Source of the DNA: Pseudanabaena sp. PCC 7367
Lineage (GTDB): Bacteria; Cyanobacteriota; Cyanobacteriia; Pseudanabaenales; Pseudanabaenaceae
Reading direction: 5' to 3'
Length of the DNA stretch: 64,000 bases
Assembly (NCBI RefSeq): GCF_000317065.1
Contig: NC_019701.1
Coordinates: 3,668,001-3,732,000, forward strand
Part shown: positions 16,553 through 24,898 of the stretch, in pieces
Layout: each line of letters begins with the position of its first letter
Position numbering within the stretch: position 1 is the stretch's first letter
Position numbers and translations under genes: made by a program
The notes under the pieces: model-generated
Database searches by the model: none
The model's input: the letters and a program-made list of their open reading frames with translations, nothing else
Told to the model about the DNA's origin: nothing

Positions 16553-17761
16553 TTGATTGCTAAGTTTTTACCAGCCGAATTTTTGAGAGCGCAAGTTAGG
16601 ATTACGGCGATTCAATATCTAGAACAATATCTAGATCAATATCTTGCCCAATATCCTGTTTCGCTTGGTTTCCAGCAACATGACCGGGCAAAAATTGTGA
16701 CGCATTGGCAAACCCAAGAAATTCTGATCAAGCCCTGCTACCCCAACTACCAGGCTCATTACTCTTGCCCAGTGGCTTTTCAGCTTGCCCATGATCTAAA
16801 TCAATATTTAAATCGCTTCAACTCGCCAGCCATTGATCAATTGCCCTCAACAAAAGAGCAAAGCTCAAATCAATCCCAGCCAAACCGATCGCCCCATCTT
16901 GAAATAGCGCCGCTGAACCCAGAGCAGATCGCCCAGGCTCTCAGCGATCGATTACAGCATTTAAATCATCGATTAACAATTTCAACAATTTCAGCCCCAG
17001 AAATTGAGTTACTCGCCACATCTTCACAGTTTTACGCAGTAGCAGCGATCGGTGGGCATTTAAACTTCAGGCTGAGCGATCGCTACCTGGCCGATTGTCT
17101 GAGTGCCTATTTAAGCTATTTCAAAAATTTAAATGTAAATTGCGATGATGCTCCTAGCGATCAGATCGATCAACGAAACAAGCAAAACGATCTAAATGCC
17201 CCAGTTAATCGCTCTATTCATTCAATCGATCGCGCCAGATCTCTGAATAAGCCAAACTCAGCTTATCCAAGCCAACAGAGCAAATTCCCTGGCTATACCT
17301 ATGTGCAATATGCCTATGCTACATGTGAGGCCATGTTGCAGCTTGCCCAACAGGAGGGTTTAGCAAATGCCAGTGCGGCTGATTTTAATTGGTCATTCCT
17401 TTCACATCCTGAAAAATCCAATCAATTCAATCAATTCGATCGCGCCCTCCAATCCCCAGCCTCCCCTTCTAGATTGATATTCCAAACAGAGCCAGAATTG
17501 CAGTTGATCGTAGAAATTTTAAAAATTGGCGATTACTTTCTCTCCTCAAATATTCCTGATGGCCAACCCCCACCAAATGTCCGCCAATGGCAAAAAGCAG
17601 CTTATGGATTAGCTTTAAGTTGCCTGATTTTTTATGAGCATTGCCCTATGTTTGGGGTAAGCCCAGCGATCGCCATTGCCAGGGTGGGGCTATTTGCTCT
17701 AACCCAACAGCTAATTAAGCTTCTGGTGGGGAATTTGATTGATTTGCCAACCCAGCTATAA
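16553..17761 (+). CDS. Stand-alone DALR anticodon-binding-domain protein
   Basis: A 402-residue protein whose C-terminal about 110 residues look like the DALR anticodon-binding domain of arginyl-tRNA synthetase: helices around AAYGLALSCLIFYEHCPMF followed by AIARVGLFALTQQLIKLLVG. The N-terminal part has a Gln/Tyr-rich repeat (QYLEQYLDQYLAQYP) and no HIGH or KMSKS catalytic motifs. The middle (about 205-245) is low-complexity. It may bind tRNA-like RNA or be an ArgRS-derived protein with a new role. The TTG start at 16553 is the only plausible one, since an upstream ATG is closed off by stops. Confidence 0.6.
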   Translation: MIAKFLPAEFLRAQVRITAIQYLEQYLDQYLAQYPVSLGFQQHDRAKIVTHWQTQEILIKPCYPNYQAHYSCPVAFQLAHDLNQYLNRFNSPAIDQLPSTKEQSSNQSQPNRSPHLEIAPLNPEQIAQALSDRLQHLNHRLTISTISAPEIELLATSSQFYAVAAIGGHLNFRLSDRYLADCLSAYLSYFKNLNVNCDDAPSDQIDQRNKQNDLNAPVNRSIHSIDRARSLNKPNSAYPSQQSKFPGYTYVQYAYATCEAMLQLAQQEGLANASAADFNWSFLSHPEKSNQFNQFDRALQSPASPSRLIFQTEPELQLIVEILKIGDYFLSSNIPDGQPPPNVRQWQKAAYGLALSCLIFYEHCPMFGVSPAIAIARVGLFALTQQLIKLLVGNLIDLPTQL

Positions 17762-17960
17762 AGAAAAATAAAACAGTTATAAATCTTCACCATTGCCGCT
17801 CTTATTTCTGCAATTACCAATAGAGCGGTAGAAGCTATGCATAACAAGCCTTTCGATTAAGTCTAACTATGCCGATCGAACTATGCCAAACCAAAGAGCC
17901 CCGATCGCTCAGATCACCTCCAAAAGGGTGATTGATTATCTAGCCCGCAATCGCTATATT

Positions 17961-18165
17961 GGTTGCACTCCTCTATGGCGTACGTGACTACCAATAATGT
18001 TTGTTGATCGATAATTTTTTGATTAGGGAGCGTTCTCGTCTTAGCGACGGTATACCAGACCAGTATCTGGAAACCTCAATCGACTAAGTGTTCTGTTCCC
18101 ACCTGGTTTCCAGGATCAAAAACTGCGGTGAGACGGCGTTGTGGAGGAGCCTTTAACTAAAGTTT
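17961..18165 (+). ncRNA. ssaA: Probable 6S RNA
   Basis: No open frame explains this stretch, but it folds like 6S RNA, the RNA that binds RNA polymerase by mimicking an open promoter. A 14-bp closing stem (with G-U pairs) joins 17968-17981 to 18136-18149. The interior holds GGGA/TCCC and CTTAG/CTAAG pairs typical of the apical arm. The 3' side has a CCTGG-TTT-CCAGG hairpin at about 18102-18114, followed by CTGCGGTGAGACGG, resembling the conserved 3' region of 6S RNAs. Stem-to-stem length is about 182 nt, the usual size. A T-rich run follows at 18162-18167. Exact ends are approximate. Confidence 0.62.
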
Positions 18166-18221
18166 TTTGCAGGACTAGGCTTTTTAAGACTAATTTTTGC
18201 CCCTTTCGCAATTAATCGCAA

Positions 18222-18776
18222 TTAATGATTAGTTTCGCTGATCGAGAGACGATAATCAGTGGCAGAGCCATCGATCGAGGCGATCCAAATTTGATATTCG
18301 CCTAGCGCCCAGGCTCCAGAAATTTCCGGCGATCGACCGGTTTGGCAAAACACTCCATCTGGCCCTTTTACCAGCAACGAAATATTCTTAGATATCCCTT
18401 CCGCTTTGATACTAAGTTGCCCAAACGGATTTATCAATTGCAATACATGATTAGGCTTGGATTGAGTTAAGCCCTGGCAATCGCCCACAGCATTACTACC
18501 AGCGATCGCCTGCAATTGCATCGCTCCACTTGCCTTACCAGCATAGGTGATTGGATCAGGGCTGAACCGAGGCGCGATCGGGCTAAACATATTCTGGCTG
18601 GAGGCAATCCCTGGCCAACCAGAAAAGGCAGTTAAAACCGCTACCGCGATCGCTGCTTGAGTTATTTTTTTTAGCCCCAACTTAGCCCTCATCCCAATGC
18701 TGCGCTTAGCTTGGTTGGCAACGATCGGAGCTAGCGCGGTTTGGTTCATTGTTTGCAAAAATTTCTGGTCGATCAT
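18222..18776 (-). CDS. Secreted protein, paralogue of the upstream gene
   Basis: A 184-residue exported protein. A hydrophobic segment (AAIAVAVLTAFSGWPGIASS) follows a basic N-terminus, giving a signal peptide near residues 25-60. The mature part (FSPDPITYAGKASG, DCQGLTQSKPNHVLQL, SLLVKGPDGVFCQTG, GEYQIWIASIDGSATDYRLSIS) matches the neighbour segment by segment. The beta-rich layout recalls the bacterial pre-peptidase C-terminal (PPC) domain, here as the whole mature protein. It overlaps the upstream gene by the 4 bp ATGA, showing translational coupling. The internal Met at residue 10 is an alternative start. Function unknown. Confidence 0.72.
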   Translation of the reverse strand: MIDQKFLQTMNQTALAPIVANQAKRSIGMRAKLGLKKITQAAIAVAVLTAFSGWPGIASSQNMFSPIAPRFSPDPITYAGKASGAMQLQAIAGSNAVGDCQGLTQSKPNHVLQLINPFGQLSIKAEGISKNISLLVKGPDGVFCQTGRSPEISGAWALGEYQIWIASIDGSATDYRLSISETNH

Positions 18777-19297
18777 TTTTGAGCTATTTCACTAATCGAA
18801 AGCGTATAGTTGACCGATTGGTTAGCATTACCAGTGCCAACCCAGATTTGATAATTACCCTGGCTTAATCGCCTGGTGATCTGGGGATTGCGGCCACGAT
18901 ATTCATCATCGGCACAAATTACTAATCCATTATCGCCCTTCACCAGCAAAGTCAAATCCGCATTGATATTTGGGGTATGTACCAGCATATCAACCAGAGG
19001 GAAATCTTCGGTCAACTGGACTACGTGATTGGGGTTTTGATTACTAAAACCACGGCATCTGCCCTGCATCCCAGCCAGACTGGGAATACTCTTGCCCCCG
19101 CCAGCGCTGCCAGCCAGTTCGATCGGGTCGGGTCTAAAATTTCGCGCCAGAGATAATGATTTGGTTTGCGCCGTGACACTTCCTGCCAGAACCGCGATCG
19201 ATCCGCTAGCCACAACCAAAGCACCAATCAAACTTAAGCCTTTGCGTAAAGTTTTATCCATTTTCTCAATCCTCCCCGCCATAGTTACGTTGCCCAA
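18773..19297 (-). CDS. Secreted PPC-like protein, first gene of a tandem pair
   Basis: A 174-residue exported protein with a signal peptide (LSLIGALVVASGSIAVLAGSVTAQT, about residues 17-44, cleavage probably after VTA). The mature part is one beta-rich domain with FRPDPIELAGSAGG, CRGFSNQNPNHVVQL, LTLLVKGDNGLVICADDE and GNYQIWVGTGNANQSVNYTLSISE. Cys residues pair in position with those of the downstream copy. The layout resembles PPC domains, which often accompany secreted proteases. The frame could also start at the downstream Met (about residue 6 or 13). The pair probably arose by tandem duplication. Confidence 0.72.
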   Translation of the reverse strand: MGNVTMAGRIEKMDKTLRKGLSLIGALVVASGSIAVLAGSVTAQTKSLSLARNFRPDPIELAGSAGGGKSIPSLAGMQGRCRGFSNQNPNHVVQLTEDFPLVDMLVHTPNINADLTLLVKGDNGLVICADDEYRGRNPQITRRLSQGNYQIWVGTGNANQSVNYTLSISEIAQK

Positions 19298-19629
19298 CTA
19301 AACAATCTAAATCACATTTAAATATCGCATTAAATAACGATACATCTGGAACCAGAATCCCCTAGATTGCAATCCTAAACTCTTAGCCGCTGTGCTGGCT
19401 GGATTTGTAAGAATTGTCAACAATCAGGATTAAGCATTTATTTGTCCACAACTCAATGACGTAGCTCTTGGGATTAATGTTCCTTATAAGTATTAATTCT
19501 CATGGGGATTTAGCGATTGTAAAGCTATGTAAACATTTTAGCGTCATAACCGCACAACGTCTTGACAGGATTTTTGAATGACGGTTATATTATGCCCATA
19601 CCCGGGTAAACCAAATTAGCAAAAAGTAT
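19298..19629. other. Divergent intergenic region
   Basis: About 330 bp between the secreted pair and the ribbon-helix-helix gene. The right part holds the promoter and palindrome listed separately. The rest is AT-rich with no frame or hairpin that I could support. Confidence 0.4.
19562..19608 (+). promoter_or_regulatory. Sigma-70-type promoter with palindromic operator candidate
   Basis: A consensus -35 box TTGACA (19562-19567) is followed after 18 bp by TATATT (19586-19591). The expected transcription start is near 19598. Precisely there is the perfect 10-bp palindrome TACCCGGGTA (19599-19608), the only CCCGGG centre noted in this region. The coding start follows at 19630. A palindrome at the start site is a good position for a repressor, and the downstream gene encodes a ribbon-helix-helix protein, so autoregulation is a natural hypothesis. 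Confidence 0.6.
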
Positions 19630-19950
19630 ATGCACGACAAGCAAAAGGTAACCCTTTACCTATCAGCGGACTTACACCGCCAACTAAAGATTCGCTCGGC
19701 GATCGATCAGGAATCTATGTCGGAGTTGGCAGCAAAGGCAATTTCTTTTTATCTCTCCCATGCTGAGGTGGTAGAAAGAGCCGGAGTCGGATATACGCAC
19801 CAGGTTCATAACTGTCCTGCTTGCGAACAGACTCTTGTTATTAAAGAGGGTGAATTGTTGGCAGTCGGTGGCGATCGGAGCGATCGCAATGGCTCAGTCC
19901 AGACCCCTGCGCTGACCGGCCATGATGAAGAGTTAGTCACAGTTAGATAG
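19630..19950 (+). CDS. Ribbon-helix-helix protein with CxxC motif
   Basis: A 106-residue protein. Residues 5-45 form a ribbon-helix-helix domain: the strand KVTLYLSADLHRQLKIRS and helices QESMSELAAKAISFYLSHA. After it comes HNCPACEQTL with Cys62 and Cys65, which could bind metal or form a redox disulfide. The tail is acidic and disordered. It lies 361 bp before ycf46 in the same direction. A comparable small gene precedes the ycf46-like slr0374 in Synechocystis (slr0373-slr0374-slr0376 cluster), and this may be its counterpart; I state that from memory of the cluster. DNA binding is inferred from the fold. Confidence 0.75.
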   Translation: MHDKQKVTLYLSADLHRQLKIRSAIDQESMSELAAKAISFYLSHAEVVERAGVGYTHQVHNCPACEQTLVIKEGELLAVGGDRSDRNGSVQTPALTGHDEELVTVR

Positions 19951-20311
19951 ATCGCCTAAGGGTATTGATCCAGGATACTGGCATCTAAATATCCAATATA
20001 TCCAGATATGCCAGTAAGCTAGCCAAATTCTAATAGCATTGCCCCGGTCTGAAGTCATAGGTTAAGTAGTTACAAATCTAATAGATTATCAACTTTAATC
20101 TACTGCATCAGCAGATTTATCCAAGATTAATCAAGGATCAGCAGCTAATATTAAGAGCTCCAAGCCTAATTTTGATTTAGAACGATTTAGATCATTTTAG
20201 ATCAGAACGATTAAGTGCTAGAGCAGGTTCTAAGCTCCTTGGTTTACGATTCGGTTTATCCCTCCTCACCACAAGCTTTGATTAAGCTTTAAGAAATTAA
20301 GCTAATAGGCC
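19951..20311. other. Intergenic region upstream of ycf46
   Basis: About 360 bp, AT-rich. It contains near-direct repeats: GAACGATTTAGATCATTTTAG followed by a second AGATCAGAACGATTAAG (about 20180-20215), and AAGCTTTGATTAAGCTTTAAG just before the gene. No frame or terminator hairpin was seen, so ycf46 may have its own promoter here. Confidence 0.35.
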
Positions 20312-21820
20312 ATGCGAGAAGAACTTAGTATCCTTATCCAAGCTCAGTATCCCTTGATCTATCTCAACACCTCGGAAGAGGAAAGAGCAGAACAAGCGAT
20401 CGCTGCCATTGCCCAAATCAAGCCAGCTAGAGCATTATTCACCTGGACTGTAACCCGTGGCATGGTTGAGTATGGGCAGGTTAATGCTACTCAACACAAC
20501 ACAATCTCACCACAGGCCGCGATCGAATGGGCAATTCGCCACAAAGATCCAGCTATATTTGTATTCAAAGATATCCATCCCTTTGTAGAAAATCCTGAAG
20601 TTTGTCGTTGGCTCCGTGATGCTGTAGCCAGTTTTAAAGGCACGCTTAAAAGCATTATTATGATGTCATCGGTGCAATCGGTGCCGATCGAACTAGAAAA
20701 GGAAGTAGTAGTCCTCGACTTCCCCCTACCCGACATCCAGGAAATAGAAGCGGTGTTAGCGGAGCAACTAGGACAATCGCGCTATCACAAAATGCAGCCT
20801 GATACTAAGGAAAAATTGGTGAGGGCGGCTCAGGGATTAACCCGCGATGAAGCCGAGAAAGTCTACCGTAAAGCCCAGGTAACCACAGGCAAGCTCACTG
20901 AGAACGAAGTGCAGATTGTGCTGACCGAAAAGCAGCAACTGGTTAGACGCAATGGCATTCTTGAATATTTAGACTGCGAAGAGGGCATGGGTTCGGTTGG
21001 TGGCCTGGAAGAATTAAAACATTGGTTAACGGAGCGCACTACGGCGTTTAGTTCCAAGGCTAGGGAATATGGCCTTCCCCAACCAAAGGGGATGCTAATC
21101 ATTGGTGTACCCGGCTGTGGTAAGTCGTTGATTGCCAAAACTACTTCTAAGCTCTGGTCTTTGCCCCTGGTACGATTGGATATGGGTCGGGTATATGACG
21201 GTAGCACCGTGGGCCGATCGGAAGCGAATCTCCGTAATGCTCTCAAGGTGGCCGAATCGATCGCCCCGGTCATTCTCTTCATTGATGAACTAGATAAAGC
21301 TTTTGCCGGTGGTGCTGGCTCTGCCGACTCTGATGGTGGTACTTCTTCACGGATTTTTGGTTCTTTCCTGACCTGGATGCAAGAAAAAACTTCACCAGTA
21401 TTTGTAATGGCCACTGCCAATCGGGTCGATCGCCTACCCAGTGAATTCTTGCGCAAGGGTCGCTTTGATGAATTATTCTTTATTGATCTGCCGAACCAGG
21501 ATGAGCGTCGCGCTATCTTCCAAATTCACCTCAACAAGCGCCGTTCTGACCTGAGCAGATTTGACATTGACCAACTGGCGAAGGAAATTACCGAAGGATT
21601 TTCTGGCGCTGAGATCGAGCAAGCCTTGATCGCCGCCATGTACACAGCTTTTTCGCAGGGCAGGGAATTTACCCAACTTGATATCATCTCAGCAATCAAG
21701 TCAACCACCCCACTATCGCGCACCATGACCGAACAGGTCGCTGCACTCCGCGATTGGGCCAGGTTGAGGGCTCGCCCTGCGGCAACTACAGACGCTGAAT
21801 ACCAGCGAATGGAGTTCTAA
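20312..21820 (+). CDS. ycf46: Ycf46-family AAA ATPase
   Basis: A 502-residue AAA+ ATPase of the Ycf46 family found in cyanobacteria and red-lineage plastids. The N-terminal about 230 residues are the Ycf46-specific region (begins EELSILIQAQYPLIYLNTSEEERA). The AAA core follows with Walker A MLIIGVPGCGKSLIAK, Walker B ILFIDELDKAF, sensor 1 VFVMATANRVDRLP, and the Arg-finger region FLRKGRFDELFF. The family has been linked to photosynthesis and inorganic-carbon stress responses, but its biochemical target is not known. It is followed by ycf35 after 147 bp containing two hairpins, which may modulate expression between the two genes. Confidence 0.93.
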   Translation: MREELSILIQAQYPLIYLNTSEEERAEQAIAAIAQIKPARALFTWTVTRGMVEYGQVNATQHNTISPQAAIEWAIRHKDPAIFVFKDIHPFVENPEVCRWLRDAVASFKGTLKSIIMMSSVQSVPIELEKEVVVLDFPLPDIQEIEAVLAEQLGQSRYHKMQPDTKEKLVRAAQGLTRDEAEKVYRKAQVTTGKLTENEVQIVLTEKQQLVRRNGILEYLDCEEGMGSVGGLEELKHWLTERTTAFSSKAREYGLPQPKGMLIIGVPGCGKSLIAKTTSKLWSLPLVRLDMGRVYDGSTVGRSEANLRNALKVAESIAPVILFIDELDKAFAGGAGSADSDGGTSSRIFGSFLTWMQEKTSPVFVMATANRVDRLPSEFLRKGRFDELFFIDLPNQDERRAIFQIHLNKRRSDLSRFDIDQLAKEITEGFSGAEIEQALIAAMYTAFSQGREFTQLDIISAIKSTTPLSRTMTEQVAALRDWARLRARPAATTDAEYQRMEF

Positions 21821-21827
21821 ACAAGCT

Positions 21828-21873
21828 TTCCCGGTTGGCTGAGCCGGGTAAGGCTAGCACCACCAATGCTAGC
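21828..21873 (+). promoter_or_regulatory. Two hairpins between ycf46 and ycf35
   Basis: Two inverted repeats follow the ycf46 stop: CCCGG/CCGGG enclosing TTGGCTGAG, then GCTAGC/GCTAGC enclosing ACCACCAAT. Neither is followed by a T-run, so they look like processing or stability elements, or weak attenuators, more than terminators. Confidence 0.4.
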
Positions 21874-21967
21874 AACTGATACAGCCACACCCACACAACT
21901 ACTAACTTTGCTTAGTAATTAGCGGGTATCTCTCTCGGTTAACACTTTTTTCAGGAGTAGTATCATT

Positions 21968-22318
21968 ATGTCTCACTTTAGCACCCTTCGCACCAAAATC
22001 ACCGATGCGGAAATCCTAAAGTCTTCTTTGCGCGATCTTGGCATTAGCGTCAATGCCAATGCCGATGTGCGTGGTTACAATGGCCAGCGTGTGCGGGCTG
22101 AAATCGTAGCTACCCTCGAAGGTGACTATGATCTAGGTTGGTCTCGCAATGGCGATGGCTCTTTTGATCTGATCGCTGACCTCTGGGGTGTTGCCAAGAA
22201 GCATAACCAAACTGAGTTGATCAACTCGATCAATCAAAAGTATGCGGTTACCAAGACCCTCAGCGAAGTCAAGCGTCCTGGCCTGAGCAATGCCAATGTA
22301 AGATTGGTTGTACAGTAG
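21968..22318 (+). CDS. ycf35: Ycf35 (DUF1257) family protein
   Basis: A 116-residue soluble protein matching Ycf35/DUF1257, encoded in cyanobacteria and some plastids. It begins SHFSTLRTKITDAEILKSSL, includes LGWSRNGDGSFDLIADLWG, and ends with KYAVTKTLSEVKRPGLSNANV. A ribosome-binding site AGGAG lies 11 bp before the ATG. Its biochemical role is unknown. The ycf46-ycf35 order suggests a shared function, and a strong terminator follows. Confidence 0.92.
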   Translation: MSHFSTLRTKITDAEILKSSLRDLGISVNANADVRGYNGQRVRAEIVATLEGDYDLGWSRNGDGSFDLIADLWGVAKKHNQTELINSINQKYAVTKTLSEVKRPGLSNANVRLVVQ

Positions 22319-22374
22319 CCGAGCGCACAAATCGTACAAATTCTTCTTAAACTACCTAGGTTTCAAGTTCCTTG

Positions 22375-22399
22375 GGCTAGCCAAATGCTAGCCTTTTTG
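22375..22399 (+). terminator. Rho-independent terminator after ycf35
   Basis: A 7-bp perfect stem GGCTAGC / GCTAGCC with a 5-nt loop (CAAAT), followed by TTTTTG. It ends the ycf46-ycf35 unit just before the convergent MBOAT gene. Confidence 0.88.
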
Positions 22400-22413
22400 T
22401 TTGGCGTTACCTA

Positions 22414-23862
22414 TTAGAAATCAAAGTAAATAAACGGTAGATTGCTCTGCGGTCCAAACATTGCCACCAGATACAAACTAATTGGCACTAAAAATAACTT
22501 AGCCTGCCAGGTAAGTTGCCACTTGGCGCGATCGCACCTGTAGGCAAAAATCATCGCCATCACGATCGCCAGACACAGCAAACCAATCTGGGCTGGCGTA
22601 ACCTGCAAGGTTTCCACATAGATCTTCAGGCCAAACTGTGGATCGGCAGCCTGCCCCCACAATCGATTTAGCATCACCTGCATATCTGCCCACTTTGGCA
22701 ATCGAAATGGAATCCAGCTCACCAATACTGCTAGTTGAGTGATCAAAATGCCTAGGATTTTGCCCCATTGCGATCGCCAGAACTCCACAAAGCCATTGAA
22801 CCTGGTGCCCACCACCATAAACAAACGATGGGCGATCAAATAGAGGCCATGCAATCCACCCCAGAGAATGAAGCCCCACTGTGCTCCGTGCCAGATCCCG
22901 GCCACCAGCATCACGATCAACAAATTCAGGCAGGTAATAATCAAGCCACGCCGCGATCCCCCTAGGGGAATATAGACAAAATCGCGCAACCAATGACCCA
23001 GTGTAATATTCCAGCGTCGCCAGAACTCACTGATGCTGGCTGCCAGATAGGGAAAGTCAAAGTTTTGTGGTAATTCAATCCCTAATAGCAGGGCACTTCC
23101 CCTGGCGATGTCGATGTAGCCGCTAAAGTCAAAATAAATCTGTAAACCAAAGCCAACCAGTGCTAGCCATAGATCAACACTACCCGCTCGTTCAATGTTG
23201 GCCAGGGAAATATCCACAAATCGACCTAGATTATCAGCTACCAGACCTTTTTTAATCGCCCCAGCCGCAATCAACCACAGCCCCTCGGAAATGTCAGCAA
23301 GTTTGGGGTGAGTTGGTGAAACCAGTTGTTTAGCAAAGTCCTGATAACGTACGATCGGCCCGGAGAGAAGTTTTGGAAAGAAGGACTTATAGGTGAAAAA
23401 GCCCCAGAAATCCTGAGTGGGGGCAGTGCCGCGATAGACATCGATCAAAAAGGCGATCATCTCGAAGGAGAAAAAGCTAATTGCGATCGGCGCGATCACA
23501 TTCTGGTCTGCCCAATTAGCTAACTCAATTCCTCCCTGCCAACTGGCCAGAATGCCAATGTTGCCCATCAAAAAGGAAATATATTTAAACCCCAGCAGCA
23601 ATAACACATTAAAGCCAATCCCCAAGCTTAATAGGGCAATGCGATAGTTACGCTGGCGCGATCGCTTGATTGCAAAACCCAAGCCAAAGTTAACTAACGT
23701 ACTAGCAATCAACAGCGCTACTGCTTGGCGCTGTAACAACATATAAAAAAGTAAACTCGCCGTTAGCAAAATGCCAAGGCGAGCCTGCAAATGAGGAGTT
23801 AACCAGTAGATCACAGCAATGCAAATTAAAAAAGCACCGTACTCGACTGATAGAAAGTCCAT
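22414..23862 (-). CDS. MBOAT-family O-acyltransferase (AlgI-like)
   Basis: A 482-residue membrane-bound O-acyltransferase with about ten hydrophobic segments. It carries the family's YFDFSGYIDIARGSALLLG block, the NFDFPYLAASISEFWRRWNI block, and the catalytic-His region VAGIWHGAQWGFILWGGLHG. AlgI/PatA-type proteins acetylate exported polysaccharides or peptidoglycan together with a periplasmic partner. No AlgX/AlgJ-like or SGNH partner gene is in this window, so the acceptor is unknown. The start is at 23862, only 2 bp after the stop of the DUF1830 gene, so the two form an operon. Confidence 0.9.
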   Translation of the reverse strand: MDFLSVEYGAFLICIAVIYWLTPHLQARLGILLTASLLFYMLLQRQAVALLIASTLVNFGLGFAIKRSRQRNYRIALLSLGIGFNVLLLLGFKYISFLMGNIGILASWQGGIELANWADQNVIAPIAISFFSFEMIAFLIDVYRGTAPTQDFWGFFTYKSFFPKLLSGPIVRYQDFAKQLVSPTHPKLADISEGLWLIAAGAIKKGLVADNLGRFVDISLANIERAGSVDLWLALVGFGLQIYFDFSGYIDIARGSALLLGIELPQNFDFPYLAASISEFWRRWNITLGHWLRDFVYIPLGGSRRGLIITCLNLLIVMLVAGIWHGAQWGFILWGGLHGLYLIAHRLFMVVGTRFNGFVEFWRSQWGKILGILITQLAVLVSWIPFRLPKWADMQVMLNRLWGQAADPQFGLKIYVETLQVTPAQIGLLCLAIVMAMIFAYRCDRAKWQLTWQAKLFLVPISLYLVAMFGPQSNLPFIYFDF

Positions 23863-23864
23863 AC

Positions 23865-24227
23865 CTAATTAGCCACTTCTGTTTTGAACTGCTCAGTTTC
23901 CTGTGCAGCCCCAGTAGAGGTTTTCAGCGGCAACCATTCCGGTAAGGTGGTCGAATCATTCTCAACCTGCAACTGCACACAGGCAATAGTATCCGAAAGT
24001 ATTGAACTTGCCATCATTCCGGTGTGAATTTCTAGTTGCCCGGATGGCAGCGCTTCAAAAATTAGATGTTGACCAGGAAATGCAACCCGCTCAAAATACC
24101 AATCAGGCACGTTAGTAATGCGTACCACCTGAATCTTGCTGGTTGTGTTGGTGTAGCAACAAACTATTTTTTGATTGCCCGCAGGCACTGGATCAAGCAA
24201 TTGTGACATAACCATTTTTTTCGCCAA
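23865..24227 (-). CDS. DUF1830-family protein
   Basis: A 120-residue cyanobacterial protein. The core KIVCCYTNTTSKIQVVRITNVPDWYFERVAFPGQHLIFEALP, continuing LEIHTG, matches DUF1830, which is found almost only in cyanobacteria. The remaining C-terminus is short and acidic. It has no signal peptide or membrane segment. Coupling to the MBOAT gene suggests a shared transcript, but function is unknown. Confidence 0.85.
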   Translation of the reverse strand: MAKKMVMSQLLDPVPAGNQKIVCCYTNTTSKIQVVRITNVPDWYFERVAFPGQHLIFEALPSGQLEIHTGMMASSILSDTIACVQLQVENDSTTLPEWLPLKTSTGAAQETEQFKTEVAN

Positions 24228-24898
24228 GCAGACTGAACAGCCCAGGTTTATATTTCTTTGATAAGTTGTCGCTTACTATTTGAATTTATTTTTAGTTTGA
24301 GTCTAGCCAATTAATTAAAATTTATTAAATTAGCTGAATGGCAATAATTTAGATCGCCAAAAGACTAGAGCATTAATCTTGCAGGGCAGATTAGCATAAA
24401 CAATTTGTAAGATTTGTAAATCCTAGTAGTGGATTGTTTAGCGATCGCCCCCGATCCTTCCATGCCGATGTTTTTGCGGAGAAAGTATTAATCACTTTTT
24501 CTCAGACTTGGTCAGACTTAACTTGGTCATACTTAGTTAATAAGCATAGACAGTAACAACGTCAAAAAATGATTAAAAACTAGTTAAATCTATTTACAGC
24601 AAAAGTTAAGTACCACAAAAGTTTTAACCTTGCTTCCGACATTGCGATCGCCAGTAAATTTAAGCTAACCATAAACTCTGATAAGACAGTAGCATCGATC
24701 TAATTGGGCTAGTTGTAAAAGCTATTACCAATGAGCCGCTTTTATGCTAAAGGGAGAAACATTTATATCTTTAGGTAAGCCCAGGATCTAGATGGTACAG
24801 GTAAAATAAGATATGTGAACTTTTTTTGCGTTACGCTTCTTTTAGTAAATTAAATATAAATCAGGCTTCAGCCCAATATATTAATCCAAAATATAATT
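24228..24898. other. Gene-free region between divergent transcripts
   Basis: About 670 bp of AT-rich sequence between the DUF1830 gene (minus) and the radical SAM gene (plus). One HIP1 site lies at about 24440. I saw no frame above 60 codons, no tRNA and no strong hairpin. The promoter of the radical SAM gene is presumably within 24760-24890. Confidence 0.4.
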
